A stretch of 64,000 nt of DNA from PALSA-1353 sp050012375 (GTDB lineage Bacteria; Planctomycetota; Phycisphaerae; Tepidisphaerales; Tepidisphaeraceae): contig JBEKHH010000010.1 in the NCBI GenBank assembly GCA_050012375.1, forward strand, positions 1 to 64,000, read 5' to 3'. A program made the position numbers and the translations under genes. Positions 1 through 7,658 of this stretch are shown here, one piece after another (position 1 is the first letter of the stretch; each line of letters starts with the position of its first letter). The notes below the pieces were generated by a model, which saw nothing but the letters and a program-made list of their open reading frames with translations, made no database searches and had not been told where the DNA came from.

Positions 1-111
1 AACTTCGGCGATGCCTTACGTTCGATCCTGCCTGAGCGTCGAGAAAAGGAGATGCTTCTGCGGAGTCTTACTCATGATTTAATGCTTCTGGCCCATCGTG
101 ATAAGGGATAG
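1..111 (+). CDS. C-terminal end of an unknown protein (5' truncated by window)
   Basis: The frame is open from base 1 and ends at a TAG at 109-111, giving 36 residues rich in Leu, Arg and Glu that end in LAHRDKG. Codon use looks like ordinary coding sequence. A short ORF starts 14 bp downstream, so it may be the upstream gene of a small operon running to 1316. No family is recognised and the start lies outside the window. Confidence 0.5.
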   Translation, partial: NFGDALRSILPERREKEMLLRSLTHDLMLLAHRDKG

Positions 112-125
112 AGACAGAGCCGGAC

Positions 126-284
126 ATGACCTATAAGTTCCTCTACCTCGCGTCGGGATGGAACAATCTTCTTCAGGCCACGGCCAAAAGCTCCGGCACG
201 GTCGGAACGCTTCAGCAGGTCACCCGCATCTCCGACGGCAGCCCGCTCTATCCGCTTGCCGATCTCAGTCCGCTCTTGCAGTGA
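126..284 (+). CDS. Small hypothetical protein, 52 aa
   Basis: ATG at 126 opens a 52-codon frame beginning MTYKFLYLASGWNN and ending at TGA 282-284. It lies between the unknown gene ending at 111 and the ORF starting at 294, with gaps of 14 and 9 bp, which suggests co-transcription. No signal peptide or membrane segment is clear and no domain is recognised. The tight spacing is the main support. Confidence 0.45.
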   Translation: MTYKFLYLASGWNNLLQATAKSSGTVGTLQQVTRISDGSPLYPLADLSPLLQ

Positions 285-293
285 GGAACGATT

Positions 294-1316
294 TTGAATC
301 CCTATCCCCGCGCCAATATCAGCGAAGGCGACGGCGTCGCGCTTTCGCCAGAGCTGTACAACCGCATCGTCGAGGACATTGAACGTCTTGATCGGATGGC
401 GGTGATGCCGCCGTTGTTTATGACCAGCGGGGCCAGCGGCAGCACTATCGGTGTGCGGTTATCCCCGGCGGAGTTGGTATTGGTCGCGATCATCGGAGCC
501 GAAACCGGAGGCGGGCGATACCAAGGCTCCATCCTCTATGGCAAAAGCACGGGCAATACGTCGAACAATTTTCAGTTGCAAGCGCAAACGAACCAGTCGG
601 CGACAGACGGTCCGACGCCGCTGACCAATCCCAACGGGACGTTGGTCAACAACGCCTTGGTCATCAATCTGATGGAGCCCAATGTCGGTGGAAGCCACAT
701 CCTCTGGGGCAACACGGCGGACATGATTTACGCGGTCGGTCGGGTCATGGGCTTTACGTCTGAAACCACGCCACGCACGATTGTGTACATCGAAACCTGG
801 CCGATCATGCCTGTGATCGCGAAGGTGACCGGCACCTATCAGGCTTCGTATGGCGGCGTGTACTATGGGCGGATCGTGCAGGGGCAATTCGCCAGCGGCA
901 GCAACTTCGGCTACAGCTTTCCACTCAGCAGCCTGAATTCAGCGTTCTTGCCGAATGTGGAGAACTGCTGGATCACCAACAATTGGGAACAAACCTACGG
1001 GACGCTGGGTCGCAATGCGCTGTCGACAGGCCAATATATATGGGGATTGGTGGCGGGCTTACCGCAATATTCGAGTATAACTTCCACTAATTCAAACGCC
1101 AACAACACATGGTATCAGGTGTATACGTGGTTTCCTCCGCAGTGTGCAGCATTGACGCACGGAATTCAAAATCTGGTCACCACTCAGACCGCGAATTCCA
1201 CGTACGCGATCAATGAACAGACCATGCTCAACAATTTAAAGACTGATATATCAAACATTCAGGCGTCACTGAGCAATCTTTACGCGAATTTGAAGACAGC
1301 GGGATATTCGTTATAG
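294..1316 (+). CDS. Hypothetical protein, 340 aa, Asn/Thr/Gly-rich
   Basis: The frame starts at TTG 294, preceded by a GAGG motif at 283-286, and ends at TAG 1314-1316. The N-terminal 50 residues look helical (LSPELYNRIVEDIERLDR). The middle is rich in Gly, Asn, Thr and aromatic residues, and the last 30 residues return to a helix. This layout is compatible with a phage virion or appendage protein, but no family is recognised, and it has no signal peptide. It is the last gene of the cluster starting before the window. Phage origin is only a guess, prompted by the repressor locus 1 kb downstream. Confidence 0.6.
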   Translation: MNPYPRANISEGDGVALSPELYNRIVEDIERLDRMAVMPPLFMTSGASGSTIGVRLSPAELVLVAIIGAETGGGRYQGSILYGKSTGNTSNNFQLQAQTNQSATDGPTPLTNPNGTLVNNALVINLMEPNVGGSHILWGNTADMIYAVGRVMGFTSETTPRTIVYIETWPIMPVIAKVTGTYQASYGGVYYGRIVQGQFASGSNFGYSFPLSSLNSAFLPNVENCWITNNWEQTYGTLGRNALSTGQYIWGLVAGLPQYSSITSTNSNANNTWYQVYTWFPPQCAALTHGIQNLVTTQTANSTYAINEQTMLNNLKTDISNIQASLSNLYANLKTAGYSL

Positions 1317-1425
1317 GCTGTTGAAGGAATTTTTCGGTATTGACTGTTGTTCTGACGATGTGGTATCGAAGAACTCAGGCCGTTATGGATAGCGGCAGAA
1401 GTTTTCAAAGTTTAGGGAGGTAAGT

Positions 1426-2148
1426 ATGCTTTGCGGATTCAGAAAAGCCTCTATTGCCGCGTGTGCGGCTGTTTTGGCCTTGGGTGCGCTGCCGGTGTCG
1501 GCGGTTACGATATACAACACCAGCCCGGTGCCAATTGACGGTTGGGACATTTCCTGGACCACAGGCGTAGGCCTTGCGATTAACCAGGATGGCAGTAGTT
1601 CCACCCAGGTGGATGTGGAAAAGACGGCCACATTCACTGCGCCGAACCAGGGCTACCAAATTACCTTCGAACCGATTCAAGGTTATTCTGGAAAATCGGC
1701 GACGCAATTCGTCATTCCGGACGAAACGATCGCGAACAACACCGGCGCTTCGTTCAACGGGTTTGCGTTCGTCCTGCTGCCCACGGTTGCTGGTAGCACC
1801 ACGTTCAAGAGCGTCGCTCGGACTTTCATCCCGCCGACCGGACCGGGCTATGACTACACTACGGTGAGCCTGACATCCGGGAACACTATTCTGGCCTATA
1901 CGGGCACGCAGAAGAATGGCGCGACTTCGTTCTGGGGCAATGGCGATCCGAGCGCCAGCGGCGACAATCTGCTGATTGACGCGACCCCCCATGACGGCTT
2001 TTCGCTTAAGGAATTGTCTTCGTCGGGCGGCGGTTCTACTGGCCCCGTTGTCCCACTGCCAGCTGCCGCTTGGCAGAGCTTGGCGGGCTTGGCCGGGCTG
2101 GCCTTGATCGGCGTGCGACGCCAGATGAAGCATCGGCGTATGGCGTAA
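1426..2148 (+). CDS. Exported protein with VPLPAA-type (PEP-CTERM-like) C-terminal sorting signal
   Basis: The 240-residue protein starts at ATG 1426 with GGGAGG just upstream. It has an N-terminal signal peptide (basic start, hydrophobic core, cleavage near LPVSA). The body is Ser/Thr/Gly-rich and probably beta. The C-terminus has the tripartite sorting signature: VPLPAAAW (around residues 209-216), a hydrophobic helix with two LAGLA-type repeats, then RRQMKHRR. In the PEP-CTERM/exosortase system such tails hold a protein in the inner membrane until an exosortase cleaves it. No exosortase is in this window. It stands alone and the substrate function is unknown. Confidence 0.8.
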   Translation: MLCGFRKASIAACAAVLALGALPVSAVTIYNTSPVPIDGWDISWTTGVGLAINQDGSSSTQVDVEKTATFTAPNQGYQITFEPIQGYSGKSATQFVIPDETIANNTGASFNGFAFVLLPTVAGSTTFKSVARTFIPPTGPGYDYTTVSLTSGNTILAYTGTQKNGATSFWGNGDPSASGDNLLIDATPHDGFSLKELSSSGGGSTGPVVPLPAAAWQSLAGLAGLALIGVRRQMKHRRMA

Positions 2149-2280
2149 CTTGAGTTGCGTCGTTTCCGCGCGATCACGGGTGTTTGTTGAAACTCGGCGG
2201 CGGAGCGGGCGCCGGCTTGACGATCTGTCGAGCCGAAGCTCCGCTTCGCCGCTTTTGCGTTGAATGGCGGTACCCGCCCG

Positions 2281-3036
2281 CTACTCTTCTTCACCCACCA
2301 TGACCTGTTTGGAAACGGCGCGAGCGATGCGCACAACCTCGTCGCGATGAACTCGCTGGTCGGCTGGATACTTTCGACGGTTCCAGCAACGAAGAATGTA
2401 GACGTCGGGATCGTTTTCATCCTTGAAAATCCGCTTGAACGTCGTGGAGCCATCCGTGAAAGCAAGATAGTAGGATTTGCCCGCCAAAATTCCTTCGCGC
2501 TCGACGGCTTCGAAACTGAAAACCACGATCTCGCCGTGTTTCCATTTGGGATGCTGGCAATCTCCATCGACCGGCGCGGTGAATGCGCGGCGGTCGGAGG
2601 CGGCCACCAGCCGATTTGAATCCGGGTGCTCGGCGAATTTGTCGACGCGGCGGCTGGCGGCGATTCCAATCTGAAACTCCGGCAATACCCGAGCAAGGTG
2701 GACGCGGCGAAGATCCAAGCCGGCCGGCAATCCGGACCCCGCGGCATTGTCCGACCCCTTGGCGCCCGGGTTGTCCCGGGCCTTTACGGAGGCGCGGCCA
2801 GGCGCGTTCTCCGACACGCAAAAGCGAGTCTTGAAGTCGTTAAAGCTCAAGTGCAATGCTGACGCCAACTTGGGCAGACGCTTGGCCAGGATGCCGGCAA
2901 CCTCATGACGCTCAATCCGGCTGATGGTTTCATCCGAAACCCCACCGATCGCCGCACCGAGTTCACGCTGGGTCATTGCCAACTCCTCGCGAGCCTCCGC
3001 CAGCCGTTTTCCGAAGATGTGCGCAACGCGCGCCAT
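2281..3036 (-). CDS. XRE-family repressor with C-terminal S24/LexA-like domain
   Basis: The protein has 251 residues. Residues 1-65 form a Cro/C1-type helix-turn-helix (TQRELGAAIGGVSDETISRIER). Residues from about 150 resemble the S24 peptidase/LexA C-terminal fold that dimerises phage repressors: the GDSM-like position reads DGDCQHP, followed by HGEIVVFS and a lysine-bearing strand TTFKRIFK. The usual nucleophilic Ser is therefore Cys, so autoproteolysis is uncertain. The gene diverges from the 3162-4310 operon, with a perfect palindrome at 3101-3123 between them, the arrangement of a repressor controlling a neighbouring operon. It is probably a remnant or compact form of a prophage or mobile-element regulator. 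Confidence 0.8.
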   Translation of the reverse strand: MARVAHIFGKRLAEAREELAMTQRELGAAIGGVSDETISRIERHEVAGILAKRLPKLASALHLSFNDFKTRFCVSENAPGRASVKARDNPGAKGSDNAAGSGLPAGLDLRRVHLARVLPEFQIGIAASRRVDKFAEHPDSNRLVAASDRRAFTAPVDGDCQHPKWKHGEIVVFSFEAVEREGILAGKSYYLAFTDGSTTFKRIFKDENDPDVYILRCWNRRKYPADQRVHRDEVVRIARAVSKQVMVGEEE

Positions 3037-3100
3037 GGAATTGGGTTCCTTATATCAGAAAGAATTGTTAAATGCAAACATTTACCTAACTTTTCTGTTG

Positions 3101-3123
3101 CATATTCCAAAGTTTGGAATATG
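3101..3123. promoter_or_regulatory. Perfect 23-bp palindrome, candidate operator of the XRE repressor
   Basis: CATATTCCAAA and its exact reverse complement TTTGGAATATG flank one central G. It lies between the repressor gene start (3036) and the first gene of the divergent operon (ATG 3162), in an A+T-rich stretch where both promoters must be. XRE repressors bind such dyads as dimers, so this is the obvious operator candidate. Confidence 0.65.
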
Positions 3124-3161
3124 ATTGGATCGCTGTCAAGGGCGTTCATAGGGAAGGTCCC

Positions 3162-3536
3162 ATGGGCAAAGTCCGAACCGATCGTTTCCGCCTCCCGCCT
3201 TTGAGCGTTGCCTGGCAGCCGGGTCTGCCGGCAGGGATTCGCCAGGCCGATTGCGACGGCCGGGCGGACGATCTGGCCGACGCCGACGGCAATCGCCTGT
3301 GGATTGCCTGCGATCCGCGCCAGCAGGAGTCAGTGTCGGCCCGGTTTGTTCACGACTATGCGGAACGGCTCCGCGATGCCTTGCTGGATACCCAGGACGC
3401 GTTCGGCTTGGCAACGGCCTCGCCAGATGACGCGCCAGGAGCGTTACTCGGCCGCCTGCTGTGGACGATGTGGATCAGCTACCGCGATCGGGCGCTGCGG
3501 GAAATGGTCAGACGGGGAGATCTTTCCTCAATTTGA
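3162..3536 (+). CDS. Hypothetical protein, first gene of the repressor-linked mini-operon
   Basis: The frame is open from a TTG at 3114, but that codon lies inside the palindrome. ATG 3162 (MGKVRTDRF) has GGGAAGG about 5 bases upstream and is preferred, giving 124 residues. The N-terminus is Pro/Arg-rich, the middle is acidic, and the C-terminus is helical with a WTMWISYRDRALREM stretch. No domain is recognised. It is followed 28 bp later by a second small gene and then a sigma-region-4-like gene, all in the same direction. Confidence 0.55.
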   Translation: MGKVRTDRFRLPPLSVAWQPGLPAGIRQADCDGRADDLADADGNRLWIACDPRQQESVSARFVHDYAERLRDALLDTQDAFGLATASPDDAPGALLGRLLWTMWISYRDRALREMVRRGDLSSI

Positions 3537-3564
3537 ATTTACCGCAACTGCGGAGGAGACGGTG

Positions 3565-4038
3565 ATGGCAGAAATAGCTGTAAATAATCCAAACATAGTT
3601 ATCGATGCGCCAAATAGCGGCGCGGCGGCGAAGTTCGGGCGGCGGCGTCAAAGCCGGGAGCCTCCACTCGAGACCGAGGCGGCGCTGGTTCGCCAGCTTC
3701 GTCACATCCGCCGTCAAATTGAGGAGACGGCTTGCTCTTCCACTTGGGCTGAGGACTGCCTTTACCGCGGGGCCGCGTACGCTCCGGATTTCCAATGCAA
3801 CTGTCCCCTCTGCCGCACGCTTTTCCCCAACCGCCGCCACCCCCGGCCCGTGCGGGAGTCCAATTATTCCCTCGACTGTCAGATCGAAACCGATGAGGAT
3901 CCGGAATTTGCCGAAGAACTGGCCCGCTTGCGCAACGATCGTCCTCGATTCGGGAGCGTTTTCATCAGGGGCGCGATGAAATCCGCCGGCCGGGGCGGCC
4001 GTTCGCGGGGGCTGAAATCGATCGGAGGAGACGCGTGA
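3565..4038 (+). CDS. Hypothetical Cys-containing protein, second gene of the mini-operon
   Basis: The start is set at ATG 3565 (MAEIAVNNPN), with GGAGGAG at 3552-3558 as ribosome binding site; the frame is open further upstream but overlaps the preceding gene. The 157-residue product has a basic N-terminal third, then a central Cys cluster (TACSSTWAEDC and CNCPLC) that could bind a metal, and a basic C-terminus. No family is recognised. Its stop overlaps the GTG start of the next gene (GTGA), so translation is probably coupled. Confidence 0.55.
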   Translation: MAEIAVNNPNIVIDAPNSGAAAKFGRRRQSREPPLETEAALVRQLRHIRRQIEETACSSTWAEDCLYRGAAYAPDFQCNCPLCRTLFPNRRHPRPVRESNYSLDCQIETDEDPEFAEELARLRNDRPRFGSVFIRGAMKSAGRGGRSRGLKSIGGDA

Positions 4039-4310
4039 ACTCACTGGTTTTGACGGAAAAGCAGCAAGAGGTGCTTTGGTTTCGCTATGGCCGCCGGGCG
4101 TCGATCAATCAGATCGCCGTGTGGTTGAAGATCAGCAGGCGTGCCGTCCTTTCGCGCTTGCGGAACGCACGGCGCCGTGCCGCGCGTGCGGGATCTGGAT
4201 TTCCCGAAGAAGCGATGCGGCCGAGCGCGGCGCAAAAGTTTCGGACGTATCCGGCCTCGCAGATTTCGGACCGAGAGGGGGGCGGCGTAATGCGGCTCGA
4301 CGATCTGTGA
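4035..4310 (+). CDS. Small sigma-70 region 4-like helix-turn-helix protein
   Basis: The 91-residue protein starts at GTG 4035 inside the previous stop and has GGAGGAG upstream. Residues 5-48 (LTEKQQEVLWFRYG, then INQIAVWLKISRRAVLSRL) match the pattern of a sigma-70 region 4 or LuxR-type HTH: a 'Q-x-E-V-L-W' helix followed by a recognition helix. Regions 1-3 are absent, so it cannot be a standard sigma factor. Likely roles are a small DNA-binding regulator or a phage late-gene activator. It ends the operon facing the XRE repressor and is convergent with the pilus genes. Confidence 0.6.
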   Translation: MNSLVLTEKQQEVLWFRYGRRASINQIAVWLKISRRAVLSRLRNARRRAARAGSGFPEEAMRPSAAQKFRTYPASQISDREGGGVMRLDDL

Positions 4311-4336
4311 TTCAGCAGCGTTGCACCGGGCGAAAT

Positions 4337-6229
4337 CTATTGTCGGCGGGATCCAGGCTGGCCAAAGGCACCGGGTGGGCCGCCGAAGCCGCCCGGAGGG
4401 CCGCCGAAGCCGCCCGGGGGTCCGCCGAAGCCGCCCGGGGGTCCGCCGAAGCCGGGTGGAAGCCCGCCAGGTTGGTTCGGGTTGCTCCCCGCCTGCGGGC
4501 CGCCGTTCTTGGTCTGCTCGACCCATGCCACCTTCTCTTTGTAGTCCGAGCTGCCGGCGTCCTTTGCGGTGTCGCGAAGTTCGGCGATTCCTTCGCGGTC
4601 AACGACCGTGACGAGTATTTTGTTGCTCTTCGTCATGTGCCTATCCACGAAACTATAGCCGGTGGAATAGTCCACTGAGGCGTCCACTCCGCCGATCGGA
4701 TCGCCCAGGTTGACGTTGAACGAGCCTTTTTGCCACTTTCCATTGGACCAGGTGAAAACGTCAAATGGAGAGGCGGCGGTCTTGGTCACGCCCTGGGACT
4801 TGCCGCAGTAGAAGTAAGTTTGCACTGGGACGGTTATCTCCGGCGAGAAGTCGCTCATGGGCGAGTCCAGATCGAATTGATTCACCCAGTTTTTGTTAGA
4901 TGCCTTTTGCGGCGCCTTGTTAAAAAGCGGATTGAGCGCCTTGTAAACGATGCGATATCGATAGGTTTTGCCCGCGTCGGCTGAATTATCGACGATATAC
5001 ACGCACAAATCCGGCGATTTGGCGGCCAAAGCAACGACATTCAGCTTCATGACCGGCTCAATCGGCGTAGGATTGAGCGCCATCTTCGGATTGCCCGGCG
5101 CGAAGACCGGATCAACCGTTCCGGGCGCAGGAGGCACAATCACCGGCGGCGGTGGCGTCTGCTCGGCCGGTTGCTGCGGAGCGCGCGGGGCGCGCGGCCC
5201 ACCAAATCCGCCGGGCGGTCCGCCAAACCCGCCGGGCGGCCCGCCAAACTGGGCATACAGTGTGCCGTCCAAAACGTTGGATGCATTCACCACGGGTAGC
5301 TGCTGAGAGTGTGGCAGGAAACTTGCCCCGTTTTGGTCCGGCGTTTGTGGGCTGCCGGGCTGGTTGGATGTTGCGGGCAAATAGGCCAGCGGATCTTTCC
5401 ACACCACGCCGGCCATCGGGGTTGGGATGGTCGGCGCAACCGCGGCGTTCGGCTCCTTGGCCAGCGCCTGTAGATAGGCCTCCTGCAAATTCTTATTGCC
5501 CGCAGGCGGATAAGCCGGTAAATCGCTGTTGAACGCGGGCACCTGTTCATCTTTGCTCCAAACGTTGCCAATCTTCTCGGAGCGATACGCCGTGATGGAA
5601 AGAATCTGGAAGTCAGCCGGGGTTAGCCGCGCCTGGCCGCCGGGTTTCGGCGGCCCAAACGATTTGTTCCATTGATCGTAAAGATCGGTCCAGGGAATGG
5701 TGAATGCCGCGACGACCAATCGCGTGTCTTTGCCGACGGCGGGGGCCGCGGGAGCGGCGGGGGGCGCTGCGCCGGCGGCGGCGGGCGGCGGTGCGAAGGT
5801 ATCAAGCGCGGCGGCAACCAACAGGGGACGCGCCGCCGGCATTGTCGGAAGCTGCTGCACCGGAACGCCCAGCTTATTGGGCCCTCCCGGCAATTTGGCG
5901 ATATCAAATGGTGAGTAATCGAAAACCCCACTGGCCACTTCCGACGGCTTATACGGGTCCATCCTTAGCTGAGAATCGATCGCCACGGTGAAATCCTCAA
6001 CCGTAAAGCTCGGCACTTGAACGTCGCCCATCTTCGTTCGCAACCGTTCCGCGGCATTCTGATCAATGACGCTATCAACCGTGCCGGGGCTGACCGCATG
6101 GCCCTCCATCTGCCGCGAAACGGGATCACTGATCAGATAGTAGAACGCACTCCAGCCCAAAAAGGCCAGGGCGATCACCAAGGCGATCCATTCCACGCTT
6201 GATTCGAGGAATCGTAAAATCTTTTGCAT
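4337..6229 (-). CDS. Membrane-anchored pilus-operon protein with GGPPGGF repeat tail (630 aa)
   Basis: One N-terminal membrane helix (about residues 14-33) is followed by a long extracytoplasmic part. Ala/Pro-rich linkers lie near residues 150-165 and 320-370, the latter including GGPPGGFGG repeats. A structured C-terminal domain covers roughly 390-590, and the last 40 residues are five GGPPGGF-type repeats. It is the third gene of a minus-strand operon behind a PilM/PilN fusion, in the place where pilO or pilP would be expected. By topology and position it is probably a periplasmic alignment-complex component, although its sequence is not recognisably PilO or PilP. The gap to the upstream gene is 31 bp. 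Confidence 0.65.
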   Translation of the reverse strand: MQKILRFLESSVEWIALVIALAFLGWSAFYYLISDPVSRQMEGHAVSPGTVDSVIDQNAAERLRTKMGDVQVPSFTVEDFTVAIDSQLRMDPYKPSEVASGVFDYSPFDIAKLPGGPNKLGVPVQQLPTMPAARPLLVAAALDTFAPPPAAAGAAPPAAPAAPAVGKDTRLVVAAFTIPWTDLYDQWNKSFGPPKPGGQARLTPADFQILSITAYRSEKIGNVWSKDEQVPAFNSDLPAYPPAGNKNLQEAYLQALAKEPNAAVAPTIPTPMAGVVWKDPLAYLPATSNQPGSPQTPDQNGASFLPHSQQLPVVNASNVLDGTLYAQFGGPPGGFGGPPGGFGGPRAPRAPQQPAEQTPPPPVIVPPAPGTVDPVFAPGNPKMALNPTPIEPVMKLNVVALAAKSPDLCVYIVDNSADAGKTYRYRIVYKALNPLFNKAPQKASNKNWVNQFDLDSPMSDFSPEITVPVQTYFYCGKSQGVTKTAASPFDVFTWSNGKWQKGSFNVNLGDPIGGVDASVDYSTGYSFVDRHMTKSNKILVTVVDREGIAELRDTAKDAGSSDYKEKVAWVEQTKNGGPQAGSNPNQPGGLPPGFGGPPGGFGGPPGGFGGPPGGFGGPPGAFGQPGSRRQ

Positions 6230-6260
6230 AAGTCACCCGAATAACAAATCCGCGACGCTG

Positions 6261-7643
6261 CTACCGCGGGGGTCCACCAAAGCCGCCGGGAGGTCCGCCA
6301 AATCCGCCGGGAGGTCCGCCAAATCCGCCGGGAGGTCCAACGGATCCCGGCGCCTGACCGCCGCCGTTATCCGCCGTGCCCGCAGTGCCCAACGCGCCCT
6401 TACCCAATCCACTTTTCCTGGAGTCGGGAAGGATATTGTCGGTCCACTTCCGCATGAGCAAATCCTCGCAGTCAATCTCGACACGGACGACCGGCTTCTC
6501 GCCGTAGCGAAAACCTCCCGTCTGGCTTGAGGCTGCCACGGCAGGATCGACAACTTCGTTGAATTGCACGTTCAACACGGTGATAAACTGCCCGACCTCC
6601 AATTGACGCAAGATCTGTGGAACTTTGGTGGCATCCACCACGAGCCGGATCTTGAACCGCAGGACGTCATACAACCCGTTGCAGACTCGCCCAGTGGGGG
6701 AAATCGTCGTGACCTTCGGCGCGGCGGCGCTGACACCGGCGGCGGCATCGACCCCGCCCTGCGCGATCATCGGAGAGGGAGGGTCAATCCCCTCGATGTT
6801 CTTTACCGCGGCGTGGAGGATGTCGTGCTGAGGCGGCCCGCCCGGCGAAGACGGATCGGAATAAAGTTCATTCGCCTGGGCGATCGCGCTGGTGATGTCG
6901 TCCAGCACCCACATGACGACCTGCGCGTCACAAATCTTGTCCGGCAGCGGAAATGTGCCGTCTTTGATGGTTGTGTCCACGGGAAGCGTGTTGGGCAAGA
7001 GATAGACTCGATGTTGCTGCGCCCGCTCCAATTCCATGCGGGGCTGGACCGACGCCGACTCCAGCTCGTATTCCGCCAGCGCTTCGGCTTGTGAATCCGC
7101 CGTTGGATTGCCCTGCGCGTCATAGGCCAATCGGGCCTTGTTGATTTCGTCGTGGAGTTTGTCCCTTTCGGCCTCAACTTCGGCGGGCGTCGGAGGCGCT
7201 GTTGAGTCGAGGACCTTCTGCCAGCGGAGGTAATTCGTGACTTCCTGATCGTACTGCTTGGCGAACATATAACGAATCGCGTCCGTCGGTTTGGGGAGTT
7301 CATCCGGCAGCAGCGGTACGTGCTGATTCGTGGCCACTGCCCTCAGCAGCATGTTTGTCGCCTGTTGGCTGACTTGCCCGGTGGCCGCGATTCCCGCATC
7401 GATCACCGGCTGGGTGGGAAAAACCGTCAAAGGATCGGCGTTGGGCTGATCCGGCGACAACAGCGGCATCGAACGCGGTGCGCCGGCCAGACTATCCAGG
7501 CTGCTGTCGACCTGGATGCGCGAGTCGAGCTGCGCCAGCAGAGCGGCGTACATCCCGCTCATCGGCCAGTACAAAGCCGCCACCGCCAGGATTGCGATGA
7601 TCCCGAATACGATGCTGAAAATATTTTTCTTGATCACGTCCAT
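6261..7643 (-). CDS. Single-pass membrane protein of the pilus operon, PilO-like position, GGPPGGF tail (460 aa)
   Basis: The protein begins with a short cytoplasmic stretch and a membrane helix at about residues 9-28. A periplasmic region with a predicted coiled-coil section follows (near 150-215, rich in Glu, Lys and Ala), then a mixed domain at about 230-400. The C-terminus is four GGPPGGFG repeats. The order N-terminal helix, coiled coil, alpha/beta domain is the layout of PilO-type proteins, and the gene sits 15 bp after the PilM/PilN fusion. The PilO role is inferred from topology and context, not from sequence signature. Confidence 0.65.
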   Translation of the reverse strand: MDVIKKNIFSIVFGIIAILAVAALYWPMSGMYAALLAQLDSRIQVDSSLDSLAGAPRSMPLLSPDQPNADPLTVFPTQPVIDAGIAATGQVSQQATNMLLRAVATNQHVPLLPDELPKPTDAIRYMFAKQYDQEVTNYLRWQKVLDSTAPPTPAEVEAERDKLHDEINKARLAYDAQGNPTADSQAEALAEYELESASVQPRMELERAQQHRVYLLPNTLPVDTTIKDGTFPLPDKICDAQVVMWVLDDITSAIAQANELYSDPSSPGGPPQHDILHAAVKNIEGIDPPSPMIAQGGVDAAAGVSAAAPKVTTISPTGRVCNGLYDVLRFKIRLVVDATKVPQILRQLEVGQFITVLNVQFNEVVDPAVAASSQTGGFRYGEKPVVRVEIDCEDLLMRKWTDNILPDSRKSGLGKGALGTAGTADNGGGQAPGSVGPPGGFGGPPGGFGGPPGGFGGPPR

Positions 7644-7658
7644 GGTTTTCTCCGCTTT

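Noticed and set aside
1340..1369. TTGACT ... TATCGA as a promoter for the CTERM protein gene
   Set aside because: Spacing is 18 bp with a poor -10 match; not better than chance in this region.
4345..4465. Regular short repeats that look like a CRISPR array
   Set aside because: They are in-frame GGPPGGF codon repeats without spacers, inside a protein gene.
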